From: Algoriphagus sp. Y33
Lineage (GTDB): Bacteria > Bacteroidota > Bacteroidia > Cytophagales > Cyclobacteriaceae
NCBI RefSeq assembly: GCF_014838715.1
Contig: NZ_CP061947.1
Location: 1,860,001 to 1,924,000 of the forward strand
Direction of reading: 5' to 3'
Length of the DNA: 64,000 nucleotides
The position numbers and the translations under genes were made by a program. The notes beneath the pieces were generated by a model. That model saw only the letters and a list, made by a program, of their open reading frames with translations, made no database searches and was not told the origin of the DNA. The stretch's first letter is position 1; each line of letters opens with the position of its first letter. Positions 17,506-26,106 of the stretch are shown here, in pieces.

Positions 17506-18576
17506 ATGGGACAAAATCACTTTACTTCCAGCCAGGCAAGAAAGGAGCTTCTATCAAATCTTTTTGCTGAGTTTGGGGAGGAGACAGGAGTGAAGCTTCA
17601 ACTTTGGCGTCTCTTCAAGTCCTGGATAGCTGATCCTGACGCTGAAAAGGATTTGAATAAACGAAAGGGAATGATTCGGTTCTATGAGAATCTACAATCC
17701 TTGGTAGATGCGCTATATCAAGCTGAACCCCTTCCAGAACCCGAACCTTTTCCCGAGGTTATCCAAACTTCAGAGAGTTACTTTCTTCAGCTGATCGAAG
17801 CCTTGAAGATTCTTGTGGATCCCGAAATGATCTTTCTGTTTGATCTTCCCAATCTCGGACATCTGGATATCTCACGCCGACGGGAAGTGTATGTGGTGCT
17901 CAAGCATCAGGAGCTGGAAATGTATCAGAATACACTGGGACTGTTCAGTTTTCTGGCTGCGGGCAAACAGGAGATCGCCATCCACGCTATAAATCGGAAT
18001 TACTTAGGCAAAGAACTTCGTACCGGTAACCTCTTTTTCATAACACATTTTCATTCTGGGAAACTGATTTTCAAAAAAGAAGGAGTAAAAGGTCTCCCAG
18101 AGATGGATGATGAACAGTTGAAGGAGAAGATGGTGCTGGTGTGCCAGAGTCTGGATAAAAACTGGGAGACTTCAGATCTGTTTTGGAGACATGCCATACA
18201 GGAGCAGGAGGATTCGAATTGGGGTATGTCACTGTACTTTATCCATCAAAGTCTGGAATTACGTCTTCGGGGATTGATTTTGGCCTGGGAAGGCTATGAG
18301 CGAAAAAGCCATGAAATAAGGATACTGCTTCGGGAATGCTACAAGTTTATTCCCGAACTGATATCGCTTTTTCCACAAGACTGTATAGAGGAAAAACACC
18401 TACTACAGACCTTGGAAGATTCCTACTGCAAGGCAAGGTATAAGGTAGATTTTCCGATAAAGAAAAAGATTGCTGAGCTCCTGACTGATCGTGCCAGACA
18501 GATTCAGAAGCTATGTCAGCGCCATTATGAACATTATTTCCAACCACTTCAAAAGCAAATACATCATGAAAACTGA
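17506..18576 (+). CDS. HEPN domain-containing protein
   Basis: 356 aa. The C-terminal ~130 residues (from FWRHAIQEQE) have the helical HEPN pattern seen in Bacteroidota accessory regions: YFIHQSLELRLRGLILAW, a conserved His, LLRECYKFIPELISLF, then LEDSYCKARYKVDF. The N-terminal ~220 residues are not recognised; they may be a degenerate nucleotidyltransferase-like region. The canonical Rx4-6H catalytic motif is not obvious (RHYEH near the end is one residue short). The gene overlaps the next by 11 bp. A role in RNA targeting or toxin-antitoxin biology is inferred. Confidence 0.65.
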   Translation: MGQNHFTSSQARKELLSNLFAEFGEETGVKLQLWRLFKSWIADPDAEKDLNKRKGMIRFYENLQSLVDALYQAEPLPEPEPFPEVIQTSESYFLQLIEALKILVDPEMIFLFDLPNLGHLDISRRREVYVVLKHQELEMYQNTLGLFSFLAAGKQEIAIHAINRNYLGKELRTGNLFFITHFHSGKLIFKKEGVKGLPEMDDEQLKEKMVLVCQSLDKNWETSDLFWRHAIQEQEDSNWGMSLYFIHQSLELRLRGLILAWEGYERKSHEIRILLRECYKFIPELISLFPQDCIEEKHLLQTLEDSYCKARYKVDFPIKKKIAELLTDRARQIQKLCQRHYEHYFQPLQKQIHHEN

Positions 18577-18898
18577 CCTAAACGTCTCTATAAATGAACT
18601 GATTGAAGAACTGATTATGGCGGATATGAAGCATTCCCAGCTGACTGATGGATTAGGAGCGTTGGATTTATGTACTGAAAACCATTACCTCGGAATCTAT
18701 GATCTGCTGCTTAAAATTTTTCAAGTAGAAAGATGCGTAGGGGTTGATGGATTTACCCATACCTATCTTTGCTACATGCACAAGGCAAGTGACTTTCCCA
18801 TTACCCACTTAGGAGAGGAACTTCGTCCTTTAGCCAAAGAATGCTATCAGTCTTTGGTCGAGCTTGCCAAAGAATTAAAAGGAGGGGAGGATGAATAA
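18566..18898 (+). CDS. Small helical protein, tandem paralogue 1
   Basis: 110 aa from the ATG at 18566 (a 135-aa frame reaches further upstream into the HEPN gene, but that extension is shadow). Not recognised. Key shared features with the next gene are an N-terminal INELIEELIMADMKHSQL helix and a C-terminal LRPLAKECYQSLVELAKEL helix. It overlaps the HEPN gene by 11 bp and the next gene by 8 bp, so all three are co-translated. It may be a partner or antitoxin of the HEPN protein. Confidence 0.65.
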   Translation: MKTDLNVSINELIEELIMADMKHSQLTDGLGALDLCTENHYLGIYDLLLKIFQVERCVGVDGFTHTYLCYMHKASDFPITHLGEELRPLAKECYQSLVELAKELKGGEDE

Positions 18899-19187
18899 GG
18901 ATTTATTTATTGAAGAATTGATTCTTCAGGATCTGAGGCATATGCAGTTGATCTATGGATTGGAGGCTATTGGTTTTACGGAGGAAGGATTTTACTCTTT
19001 GGATCTTTGTTTTTGTATTGCGGAGTTGATGGGGGTGAGAGGGGAGGAATCAATAGATAAGTTTTATAAAGTCTATCGGGGACATATAGAGAAATGTAGG
19101 GATTTAGAAATTACTTGTAGCCGTAAAAATCTCCGGCCTTTAGCCAATGAATGCTATTTGGAACTGAAGAAGCTGGAAGGGCAATAG
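18891..19187 (+). CDS. Small helical protein, tandem paralogue 2
   Basis: 98 aa, a diverged paralogue of the preceding protein: FIEELILQDLRHMQLIYGLEAI at the start and LRPLANECYLELKKLEG at the end align with the same segments there. Not recognised by family. It overlaps the preceding gene by 8 bp and is the last gene of the HEPN operon, followed by palindromic repeats. Confidence 0.65.
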   Translation: MNKDLFIEELILQDLRHMQLIYGLEAIGFTEEGFYSLDLCFCIAELMGVRGEESIDKFYKVYRGHIEKCRDLEITCSRKNLRPLANECYLELKKLEGQ

Positions 19188-19246
19188 TGCGGCAAATTGC
19201 CTCTTTTCCCGGAATTCCTTTTTGAAATAGTTAGAGAACAAATATC

Positions 19247-19725
19247 GTCCGTCCCTCTGGGACTTTGCCAGATCATATTGCATTCAGAGATCCAGCCATT
19301 GAAATGGCTGGCAATAAGATGGGTCGTCCCTCTGGGACTGATAAGGAATTAAATGTTATTAAATATGAACGATATATAAACCAGCAACTTGATTATCAGT
19401 AAAATGTAATGAAGGGTTTCGATTCAAATTAATGCCGTAGGCATGGCCGATTCTATAGCCAGCCATTTTAATGGCTGGTAAAAAGGATAAAACGATGGTT
19501 TGCAAAATGCCTTTAGGCATGACCGATATAGTATCATATCTCCCAATAATAGATTGAATCTCTACAATAAAATCATGTATGGTGTTGAACCGATATCGTC
19601 TGTCCCTCTGGGACTTTGCCATATTATATTGCAATTCAGAGATCCAGCTATTGAAATGGCTGGCAATGAAATGGGTCGTCCCGCTGAGGGGCGAGCGTTA
19701 AAGATTTGTCCAGTGGACAAATCTA
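19247..19725. repeat. Cluster of three palindromic triplet repeats
   Basis: Unit A (19247-19340) and unit C (19601-19690) have outer hairpins GTCCCTCTGGGAC around a central AGCCATTGAAATGGCT; they are ~95-bp direct repeats of each other, the last hairpin of C being altered. Unit B (19432-19529) has outer ATGCC-GTA/TTTA-GGCAT hairpins around AGCCATTTTAATGGCT and matches the unit at 9487. A lone GATTTGTCCAGTGGACAAATC-type palindrome follows near 19705. The stretch 19726-20040 holds another GTCCCGCTGGGA half-unit near 19833 but no gene. Confidence 0.65.
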
Positions 19726-20040
19726 GCGAGCAGCCAGCCTGTAGGGTGGGTTAAGTTTGATTAATTTGCCGGACTTACAAATTTTATATATCCATGATTT
19801 GTGTTCTGGAGATTGGCAAGAATATGGGCCGTCCCGCTGGGATTGGTACTAGTGTATATGTACAAATAACTTACTATACTTGAATACCAGTTGGAAATGA
19901 GCGAGCATTTCCCCTTTGGGCCTGATAATTATTGGCGTCAGTATTGTTCATATGAACTCCATTGAAGAAGAATCTTTATAGAAAATTTGCAAAGAGTTTA
20001 GGATGTTGCTCCGTAAAAGTCACCCATCATCCAGCAAAAT

Positions 20041-20073
20041 AAAAATCTCAGACCTTTCGATCTGAGATTTTTT
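20041..20073. terminator. Bidirectional terminator
   Basis: AAAAATCTCAGA (20041-20052), an 8-base loop and TCTGAGATTTTT (20061-20072): a 12-bp perfect stem with A and T tracts on both sides. It lies downstream of the minus-strand S9 peptidase gene and could also end plus-strand transcripts. Confidence 0.8.
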
Positions 20074-20278
20074 CAAAAATTAATTATATCTAAAAAACCG
20101 CTGTTCGGATTTGCAATCCCAAACTCTCTTTGGTAGAATTTAAAATCCGGCACGTAACAGTTTACTTTTTATCTCAAACCTACACTTCCCATATTTCAAA
20201 CGCTCTCCGGTCTTCTATCTCCCGTCTTTGGGTTTTCCATCAGACGCCCAGCACTCCGACACCCAAGCTCACTCATCC

Positions 20279-22648
20279 CTATTCCTCCAAAAGTGTTTCA
20301 TTAAACAACTTCAAGATCCGCTTGTATTCATCTGTCCAGGAGCTTGGCTCCACGAACCCATGATCTTCCACGGGATAAATAGCCATTTCCCAATTGTCTT
20401 TGCCCAATTCTATAAATCGCTGCGAAAGCCTTACTACATCTTGGAAGTGCACATTCACATCCACCATTCCATGAGCCATCAGCAAGTTTCCCTTTAGGCC
20501 TTCGGCAAAGTAAATAGGAGAGGAACGACGATAAGCAATAGGGTCTTCTTCAGGGGTGTTAAGAATATTGGCAGTATAACCGTGGTTGTAATGCGCCCAA
20601 TCAGTAACCGAGCGAAGAGCTGCACCGGATTTGAATGTTTCAGAAGCATTGAAAAGCGCCATCAACGTAATAAAACCACCATAACTACCGCCGTATAAAC
20701 CCACACGATCCGGATCAACTCCGTGAGAGGCTACCAGGTATTTCACTCCGTCAACTTGATCGGACAGGTCTTTTCCTCCCATGTGACGATAGATTCCCGT
20801 TCTCCAATCACGGCCATATCCGGCAGATCCACGGTAGTCAATGTCCAAAACTGTGTATCCTAAATCTGTCAACAGATTATGAAACATGTATTCCCTAAAA
20901 TAGCTGCTCCACCATTTGTGAACGTTCTGCAAGTAACCGGCTCCATGTACGAACACTACAGCTGCGCCATTCTTTTTGGCCGGTTCCGGGAGGTAAAGTC
21001 TTGCGGGTACCTGGGCCCCATCTTCTGCTGTGAACTTCACCAGCTCGGGTTCTCTCCAACTGTAAGCTTTAAATTCCTCGCTTTGACCGAAGGTCAATTG
21101 CCCGGCTTTTGCATCTGCTTTGTTGTCTTGAAGGTAAAGCTCCGCTGGTTTATTGCTGTAGGAATAGATGATTGCCAGCTTTTTCTCATCGGGAGAAAGC
21201 GAGACCTCATTGTTACCGGTCAGAGATGTAAGTTTTTGCATTTTTCCCCCCATCACCGGCATCTTGTAGAAATGCCGCTCTCCAGGATGTACTTCAGAGG
21301 TGGTCAAGTACCATGATTTCTTGTCCTTAGAAAGAAAGGGATTAAAGATCTCATAATTTCCTGATGTTAGCGCTTTCTTTTCACCCGAAGTTACATCCAG
21401 TAGGTAGAGATGGGAATAACCGCTTTCTTCAGACTGAAAATAAATGTGTTTGTTGTCGGGGAGCCATCCCATGGTGCCACCGGAGAATGAATAACCAATG
21501 CCTGGACCGGCTATCCAAGCTTCATCCCGCTGTCTATCAAGTGTGGTTAATTTCCCTGTTTTCAAATCGATTGAAGCAATCCATCGATCTTTATTGTCTG
21601 TAGACCGGATGTTTAGGATAGCTTTTTTGCCATCAGGAGAAAAATATGGATTTGAGAAAATGACGTCTCTTTCTTTTTCTTCCCATTCTTTATCAGGGTA
21701 GTCAGTTACATAATCCGGCAGATCTTTGATTCCGGGCAGATCAGAAGAACTAATGAGATACACCGTATCCCGCTGTAAATCGTAGATTCCCACGTCCGTT
21801 TTAGTAGGGCTTGCCCCGACTTTTGACCGTGCGTTCAGCTCCACTGTGTATCCAGAGGCATCCACGTAATCCGGAACTTTGGTATTCTTATTCTCCGAAG
21901 AATTATAGATGGTGAAAGTTGCGTAGTTTCCGTCAGGAGACAACTGTAGATTTACAGGGCTTTTCCCCTCCGTATAGTAGGTGAATTTGTCCTCATCGGA
22001 ATCACGGTAGGCATCCCTGTAATCACTTCTCATCTTACTTTTCTCTTTCCGTTCTCTTACCACTCCAAGAAGTTCTAGGTTTTCTGATTCCAGCCAGGCC
22101 ATCTTTTCTTCCTTATCCTTGGAATTGTCCTTAGGTTTGGTTTCCGTGGATATGGAGGTCACTTTTCGAAATGTTTTGGAAGATCTATTGAAGATGAAAA
22201 TATTGCTCTTTGAAGTAAATGAGATCTCCGATTCATTTGCCATAAACTTTGGATTGGTAAAGTTTTCCGGCCACTCAAGAAGTACCTCCGAAGTAAGCGT
22301 ATTCATATTTTCAAGCATCAGCTTTTTGTCTACTTGATATATACGCAGAGACTTATCGGAATTAAAATCTTCTTCACTGCGCTCATTGTTCTTTAGCTCT
22401 TTCCAATCTACTTTAGAAACAGTAGTCTTATTGGCTAAATTTAGTTTGTAGACTGAATCAGCGGGATTCTTTTCAGGATTATACCGAAAGTAAATAGTTT
22501 GGGAATCATCACTCCAGGATGCTGAAGAAGGGAAAGTTCCCATCCACATGGGGTCCCTCATAATGTACTCTACACTTAAAGATGATTGAGCCTGGGCTTG
22601 CAAAAGGACAAAGCAAAGCAAAGGCAGAAACAGTAGTTTTCGCTGCAT
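20279..22648 (-). CDS. S9 family peptidase (prolyl oligopeptidase/DPP IV type)
   Basis: 789 aa with a signal peptide (MQRKLLFLPLLCFVLLQAQAQ), an N-terminal beta-propeller made of WD-like strands (SPDGKKAIL, LSPDGNYATF), and a C-terminal alpha/beta hydrolase. The catalytic serine is Ser655 in GGSYGGF, the aspartate Asp730 in HGMVDVNVHF, and the histidine His763 in VEDHGF. Such secreted or periplasmic enzymes cut dipeptides or oligopeptides, often after proline. It is monocistronic, with its terminator at 20041-20073. Confidence 0.92.
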   Translation of the reverse strand: MQRKLLFLPLLCFVLLQAQAQSSLSVEYIMRDPMWMGTFPSSASWSDDSQTIYFRYNPEKNPADSVYKLNLANKTTVSKVDWKELKNNERSEEDFNSDKSLRIYQVDKKLMLENMNTLTSEVLLEWPENFTNPKFMANESEISFTSKSNIFIFNRSSKTFRKVTSISTETKPKDNSKDKEEKMAWLESENLELLGVVRERKEKSKMRSDYRDAYRDSDEDKFTYYTEGKSPVNLQLSPDGNYATFTIYNSSENKNTKVPDYVDASGYTVELNARSKVGASPTKTDVGIYDLQRDTVYLISSSDLPGIKDLPDYVTDYPDKEWEEKERDVIFSNPYFSPDGKKAILNIRSTDNKDRWIASIDLKTGKLTTLDRQRDEAWIAGPGIGYSFSGGTMGWLPDNKHIYFQSEESGYSHLYLLDVTSGEKKALTSGNYEIFNPFLSKDKKSWYLTTSEVHPGERHFYKMPVMGGKMQKLTSLTGNNEVSLSPDEKKLAIIYSYSNKPAELYLQDNKADAKAGQLTFGQSEEFKAYSWREPELVKFTAEDGAQVPARLYLPEPAKKNGAAVVFVHGAGYLQNVHKWWSSYFREYMFHNLLTDLGYTVLDIDYRGSAGYGRDWRTGIYRHMGGKDLSDQVDGVKYLVASHGVDPDRVGLYGGSYGGFITLMALFNASETFKSGAALRSVTDWAHYNHGYTANILNTPEEDPIAYRRSSPIYFAEGLKGNLLMAHGMVDVNVHFQDVVRLSQRFIELGKDNWEMAIYPVEDHGFVEPSSWTDEYKRILKLFNETLLEE

Positions 22649-22675
22649 ATTCGTATGGGTTTGTTTATTCTGAAT

Positions 22676-23011
22676 TCAATTTAGTGCTATAAGAAACTGA
22701 TTCAATTCCGTTTCGATACCGATAAGGTCTGCTTGAAGGCTTTCATTCAATTCTGGGAAACCGGAAGGATTTTTTTCGATTTCTTCTAAAATTTTTCGTG
22801 TCTTTAGAGCTCCTATGTACACCATTGTTGGCTTGGCTTTGTGACAAAGATTCTTGATTGTAGTGTAGCTATTCTGTTTATAAAATATATCCAACTCCTT
22901 CAAATCTTTGATATTGGTTTCTAGAATTATCTGAACCATTTCTCTGATCATCTCTGGCTCATCTTCCCCAAAGTACTGATAAATCGATTGTTCACTTATG
23001 AATTTATACAT
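22676..23011 (-). CDS. Hpt domain-containing phosphotransfer protein
   Basis: 111 aa forming a single helical histidine phosphotransfer domain. His57 in NLCHKAKPTMVYIGA is the expected phospho-acceptor (HxxKPxxxxxG pattern). Such proteins shuttle phosphate between hybrid histidine kinases and response regulators. No kinase is nearby, so it acts with partners elsewhere. It lies 27 bp upstream of the S9 peptidase gene on the same strand; the operon link is uncertain. Confidence 0.82.
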   Translation of the reverse strand: MYKFISEQSIYQYFGEDEPEMIREMVQIILETNIKDLKELDIFYKQNSYTTIKNLCHKAKPTMVYIGALKTRKILEEIEKNPSGFPELNESLQADLIGIETELNQFLIALN

Positions 23012-23156
23012 GACTGGATGAAGAAGGTGCTAAAATGTGAAAAAGTCGGTTTGGCAACCGTCTTCCTAAAATTAAACACATTTTCTAAAAAGTATGATTT
23101 TCTGCCAACGTTTTCAACAATTCATGAATAATGGTCTTAGATTTCCCATGATTGGT

Positions 23157-23164
23157 TAATTTTG
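23157..23164 (+). promoter_or_regulatory. Bacteroidota -7 element
   Basis: TAATTTTG (23157-23164), followed by CACC, matches the TAnnTTTG -7 consensus and lies 28 bp before the ATG of the small membrane protein at 23193. A clear -33 TTTG is not visible. Confidence 0.4.
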
Positions 23165-23192
23165 CACCCCATCAAGACAGCTAAAATACGGT

Positions 23193-23351
23193 ATGCAGCG
23201 GAATAAGAAGATATTTTTGATCCTGTTTGTGATATTCATGTTGATCATGTGCTGGATCGGTTATGATATTTCGCAGAGAACCACCTTTCCGGGTTCGAAG
23301 GGGAATTTAGAGCAGAGGATAGGTGATGATTTGGAAAAGGGAGGGAAATAA
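23193..23351 (+). CDS. Small single-span membrane protein
   Basis: 52 aa from ATG at 23193 to TAA at 23349-23351. The residues KKIFLILFVIFMLIMCWIG (5-23) form one membrane helix. A short polar tail (SQRTTFPGSKGNLEQRIGDD) follows. It is preceded by a TAATTTTG -7 element. The function is unknown. A clean start, a promoter-like element and a plausible membrane topology support a real small gene, though coding cannot be proven by eye. Confidence 0.5.
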   Translation: MQRNKKIFLILFVIFMLIMCWIGYDISQRTTFPGSKGNLEQRIGDDLEKGGK

Positions 23352-23422
23352 AACTGCTGTTGTATAAGTTTGTACGATGGATTACGATTACCCGGTAGTC
23401 TTACCGGGCTAAAACCAACTCA

Positions 23423-24070
23423 ATGGATAACTTAATGACCCGTCAGCTTGACCTTATTTTACGGGAAGGGAAAGTCGCTTTTGAGCGGAATTTTGAATTA
23501 GAATTAGAACCAAAATACTTAGATCGGAAAGGACAGGGTTGGCTTTCTGAAATCTATGAAGATCTAGGGGGAGTTGGAAGATTTCCTTTGCTTGAGAAGT
23601 TGAAATTTGACTTTAAAATCAACCGAAATTTATTTGTGTATGATGATGAAACCCACTTCAATAGATATCGACTAATTTCCTTTAGATCAGAACTTTATTC
23701 TGAATTAAATTTCCCCTTTCTGGAAACTCAAAAAAGATTATGCAGAAGCTATGAGAAAGAATGTCTGAAGGTGGGGATGCAGCAAAGGGTCTGGAGTGGA
23801 GTTCCTTTGGCCAGGCATTGTTTTGGTGAAGCGACTGAGCCGGGAGACTTCTCTGCAAATGGAGCGGTAGGATGGAAGCTTACCGCCTACAACGACTCCC
23901 AATTTGACATCCAAACAAGGATTCATGGCTATAAACTTTTCCGCATTACGCCTTTCGAGACACTAATGACAGGAGGATCCCTAAAGCGACTGGACCAATT
24001 GCTTGTCAACCCAAAAGAGGAGCAACGCGCGATGTTGTTGAATTGGTTTATCCGGAAATATAAAGGGTGA
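23423..24070 (+). CDS. Conserved hypothetical protein
   Basis: 215 aa, soluble, not recognised. Aromatic and charged residues are common (KFDFKINRNLFVYDDETHFNRY), and the C terminus ends in a helical LLNWFIRKYKG. No signal peptide or membrane segment. It lies 72 bp after the small membrane protein gene on the same strand. No catalytic motif is obvious. Confidence 0.65.
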   Translation: MDNLMTRQLDLILREGKVAFERNFELELEPKYLDRKGQGWLSEIYEDLGGVGRFPLLEKLKFDFKINRNLFVYDDETHFNRYRLISFRSELYSELNFPFLETQKRLCRSYEKECLKVGMQQRVWSGVPLARHCFGEATEPGDFSANGAVGWKLTAYNDSQFDIQTRIHGYKLFRITPFETLMTGGSLKRLDQLLVNPKEEQRAMLLNWFIRKYKG

Positions 24071-24413
24071 TTTTTCACCACAGAGGCCACAAAGGTTTTC
24101 GCAGAGGTCGCTATGTCGGATGGGCAAGAACAATGTGTTTTCTTGCCGCTTAGTAGTTCATACCTAGTTTTTTACATTGATCGGAGGTTTTCCATAATGG
24201 ACTTTCTACTTTGTAAATACGGATGGGCCATCAGTCAGATACAGTTTGTTCTTGATTACCTAGAATCATAGGACTCATAGTTTTTTGAGAAATATAGACT
24301 CGTTCTCAATACGAGAGTGGGCCCATAGAGATCGGGAAATCAATCTCTCTACAAGTCAGATCAGCTCTTAGTTTTTCTATGTGACTATATGATTGATTTC
24401 AGTGCTTTATAGC
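24071..24413. other. Gene-free stretch
   Basis: About 340 bp between convergent genes; no gene, tRNA or clear terminator seen. The beginning (accacagaggccacaaagg) is a short phrase that recurs in variant form near 8930 and 44590, probably eroded interspersed repeat. Confidence 0.4.
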
Positions 24414-25031
24414 TTAGGAAAATAGTCCAAATATCTCTCTTTCCACTTTTTCCACCACAAAAGAGAAATCGCCCGGATTCTCCACAAAGTCCAGATTATT
24501 GACATCTATAATCAATAATTTTCCCTCAGCGTATCCGGTGATCCACTCTTCATAATGTGTGTTGAGGTTTTTCAGATAATCTATCCGCATGGTCGTCTCA
24601 TAGCTTCTCCCGCGTTTTTCTATCTGACCCACAAGTTTCGGGATATCAGCTTTCAGATAAATCAACAGGTCGGGAGCTTTCACATGGGCAATCATGCTTG
24701 TGAATAAGCTTTGATAATTTTGATAATCCCGCTCGGTCAACAATTTGCTTTTATAGAGATTGGCAGCGAAGATATAGGCATCTTCGTAAATAGTCCTATC
24801 CTGAATTGTAGGAATTTTACTTTCCTGAAGGGTCTTGATTTGGTTGAATCGGGAATTTAGAAAATACACCTGTAGATGAAAAGCCCATCTCTTCATATCT
24901 TCATAAAAGTCAGGGAGATAAGGGTTTTCATCTACAGCTTCAAATTCAGCTTTCCAGCCATAGTGTTTAGCTAGTTTTTCGGTAAGGGTAGTCTTCCCGC
25001 TACCAATATTTCCGGATACAGCGATGTGCAT
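24414..25031 (-). CDS. Deoxynucleoside kinase family protein
   Basis: 205 aa. The P-loop IAVSGNIGSGKTTLTEKL is at residues 3-20, followed by the DENPYLPDFYEDMKRWAFHLQ segment and the QDRTIYEDAYIF motif (around residue 82) typical of deoxyadenosine/deoxyguanosine kinases. The LID-like arginines are in KRGRSYE. It phosphorylates deoxynucleosides for salvage; the exact base preference cannot be read from the sequence. It is 7 bp downstream of the acyl-CoA dehydrogenase gene, so the two may be co-transcribed. Confidence 0.88.
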   Translation of the reverse strand: MHIAVSGNIGSGKTTLTEKLAKHYGWKAEFEAVDENPYLPDFYEDMKRWAFHLQVYFLNSRFNQIKTLQESKIPTIQDRTIYEDAYIFAANLYKSKLLTERDYQNYQSLFTSMIAHVKAPDLLIYLKADIPKLVGQIEKRGRSYETTMRIDYLKNLNTHYEEWITGYAEGKLLIIDVNNLDFVENPGDFSFVVEKVEREIFGLFS

Positions 25032-25038
25032 AGTTTAG

Positions 25039-25929
25039 TTAGTTGTCAAAGCGGGGAGCAACTGCCATGTCTTTGCTTCCGGCAGTGTATTTATAAAAGC
25101 CTTCACCGGTCTTTACTCCTTTATAACCGGCCTGAACCATATTCACCAGCAAAGGACATGGAGCGTATTTTGGGTTGCCAAAGCCCTCATGAAGTACTCT
25201 GAGGATAGAGAGGCAAACATCCAAGCCGATAAAGTCTGCCAGCTGCAAAGGCCCCATGGGATGTGCCATTCCAAGTTTCATCACAGTATCAATCTCATTC
25301 ACTCCAGCTACTCCTTCAAAGAGGGAGTAAATCGCCTCATTGATCATCGGCATCAATAGTCTATTTGCCACAAATCCAGGATAATCATTTACTTCCACAG
25401 GATCTTTTGAGAGATTGGAAGATAAAACCATTACTCTGGCGGTCACTTCGTCAGAAGTAGCATAGCCCCGGATTACTTCCACCAGTTTCATCACAGGTAC
25501 CGGATTCATAAAGTGCATTCCAATCACCTGCTTAGGCCTGGAAGTGACGGCAGCTATTTTAGTAATCGATATAGAAGAAGTGTTACTGGCCAGAATAGCC
25601 GTTTCAGGACTGAATTTATCGATTTGCTGAAAAAGATCCAGTTTGACCTCCATGTTCTCCGTGGCTGCTTCCACCACAAGGTCAGCTGATTTTACACCTG
25701 CTTCCAAGTCGGTAAATGTAAGAATCCTGTCTAATGTTGCCTTTTTATCGTCTTCTGTAATCAGTCCCTTGCCAACTTGTCTGTCTAAGTTCTTGTTGAT
25801 AGTAGTCATGGCTTTGTCCAAAAAAACCTGTTTGATATCTATCAGACTGACTTCATAGCCATGCTGCGCAAATACATGGGCGATGCCGTTTCCCATTGTG
25901 CCGGAACCTATGACTGAGATGTTTTTCAT
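25039..25929 (-). CDS. 3-hydroxybutyryl-CoA dehydrogenase family protein
   Basis: 296 aa. The Rossmann NAD-binding motif is GSGTMGNGIAHVFAQHG at residues 8-24. HFMNPVPVMKLVEVIRG (about 138-154) carries the conserved catalytic histidine region of the 3HCDH family, and DYPGFVANRLLMPMINEA follows. It oxidises (S)-3-hydroxyacyl-CoA to 3-oxoacyl-CoA in butanoate or fatty acid metabolism. Its length fits a stand-alone dehydrogenase rather than a fused hydratase. It precedes the deoxynucleoside kinase gene with a 7-bp gap. Confidence 0.9.
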   Translation of the reverse strand: MKNISVIGSGTMGNGIAHVFAQHGYEVSLIDIKQVFLDKAMTTINKNLDRQVGKGLITEDDKKATLDRILTFTDLEAGVKSADLVVEAATENMEVKLDLFQQIDKFSPETAILASNTSSISITKIAAVTSRPKQVIGMHFMNPVPVMKLVEVIRGYATSDEVTARVMVLSSNLSKDPVEVNDYPGFVANRLLMPMINEAIYSLFEGVAGVNEIDTVMKLGMAHPMGPLQLADFIGLDVCLSILRVLHEGFGNPKYAPCPLLVNMVQAGYKGVKTGEGFYKYTAGSKDMAVAPRFDN

Positions 25930-26106
25930 AAAAAGGTAATTGAAGGTTAAAGTTAGAATTTGGGTTTATTTCAACGGAATTAGGCTGTTGAAGAGTTCAA
26001 AGCTAATCCTGCCTGTCACTAAATCCAATTTTTTAACTTTTGATTCCTGACTTTGTTTGTCATAAAAGTTCAGTTTCAAACTGCGATTATTGCGTACCTT
26101 TAAGGC

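Noticed and set aside
19247..19690. Possible CRISPR array
   Set aside because: Units are ~95 bp palindromic triplets with near-identical interiors, not short repeats with unique 30-40 bp spacers, and no cas genes are present.
19359..19754. ORFs on both strands across the repeat cluster
   Set aside because: They are made of palindromic repeat sequence (for example PLGLCHIIL-like frames) and do not look like proteins.
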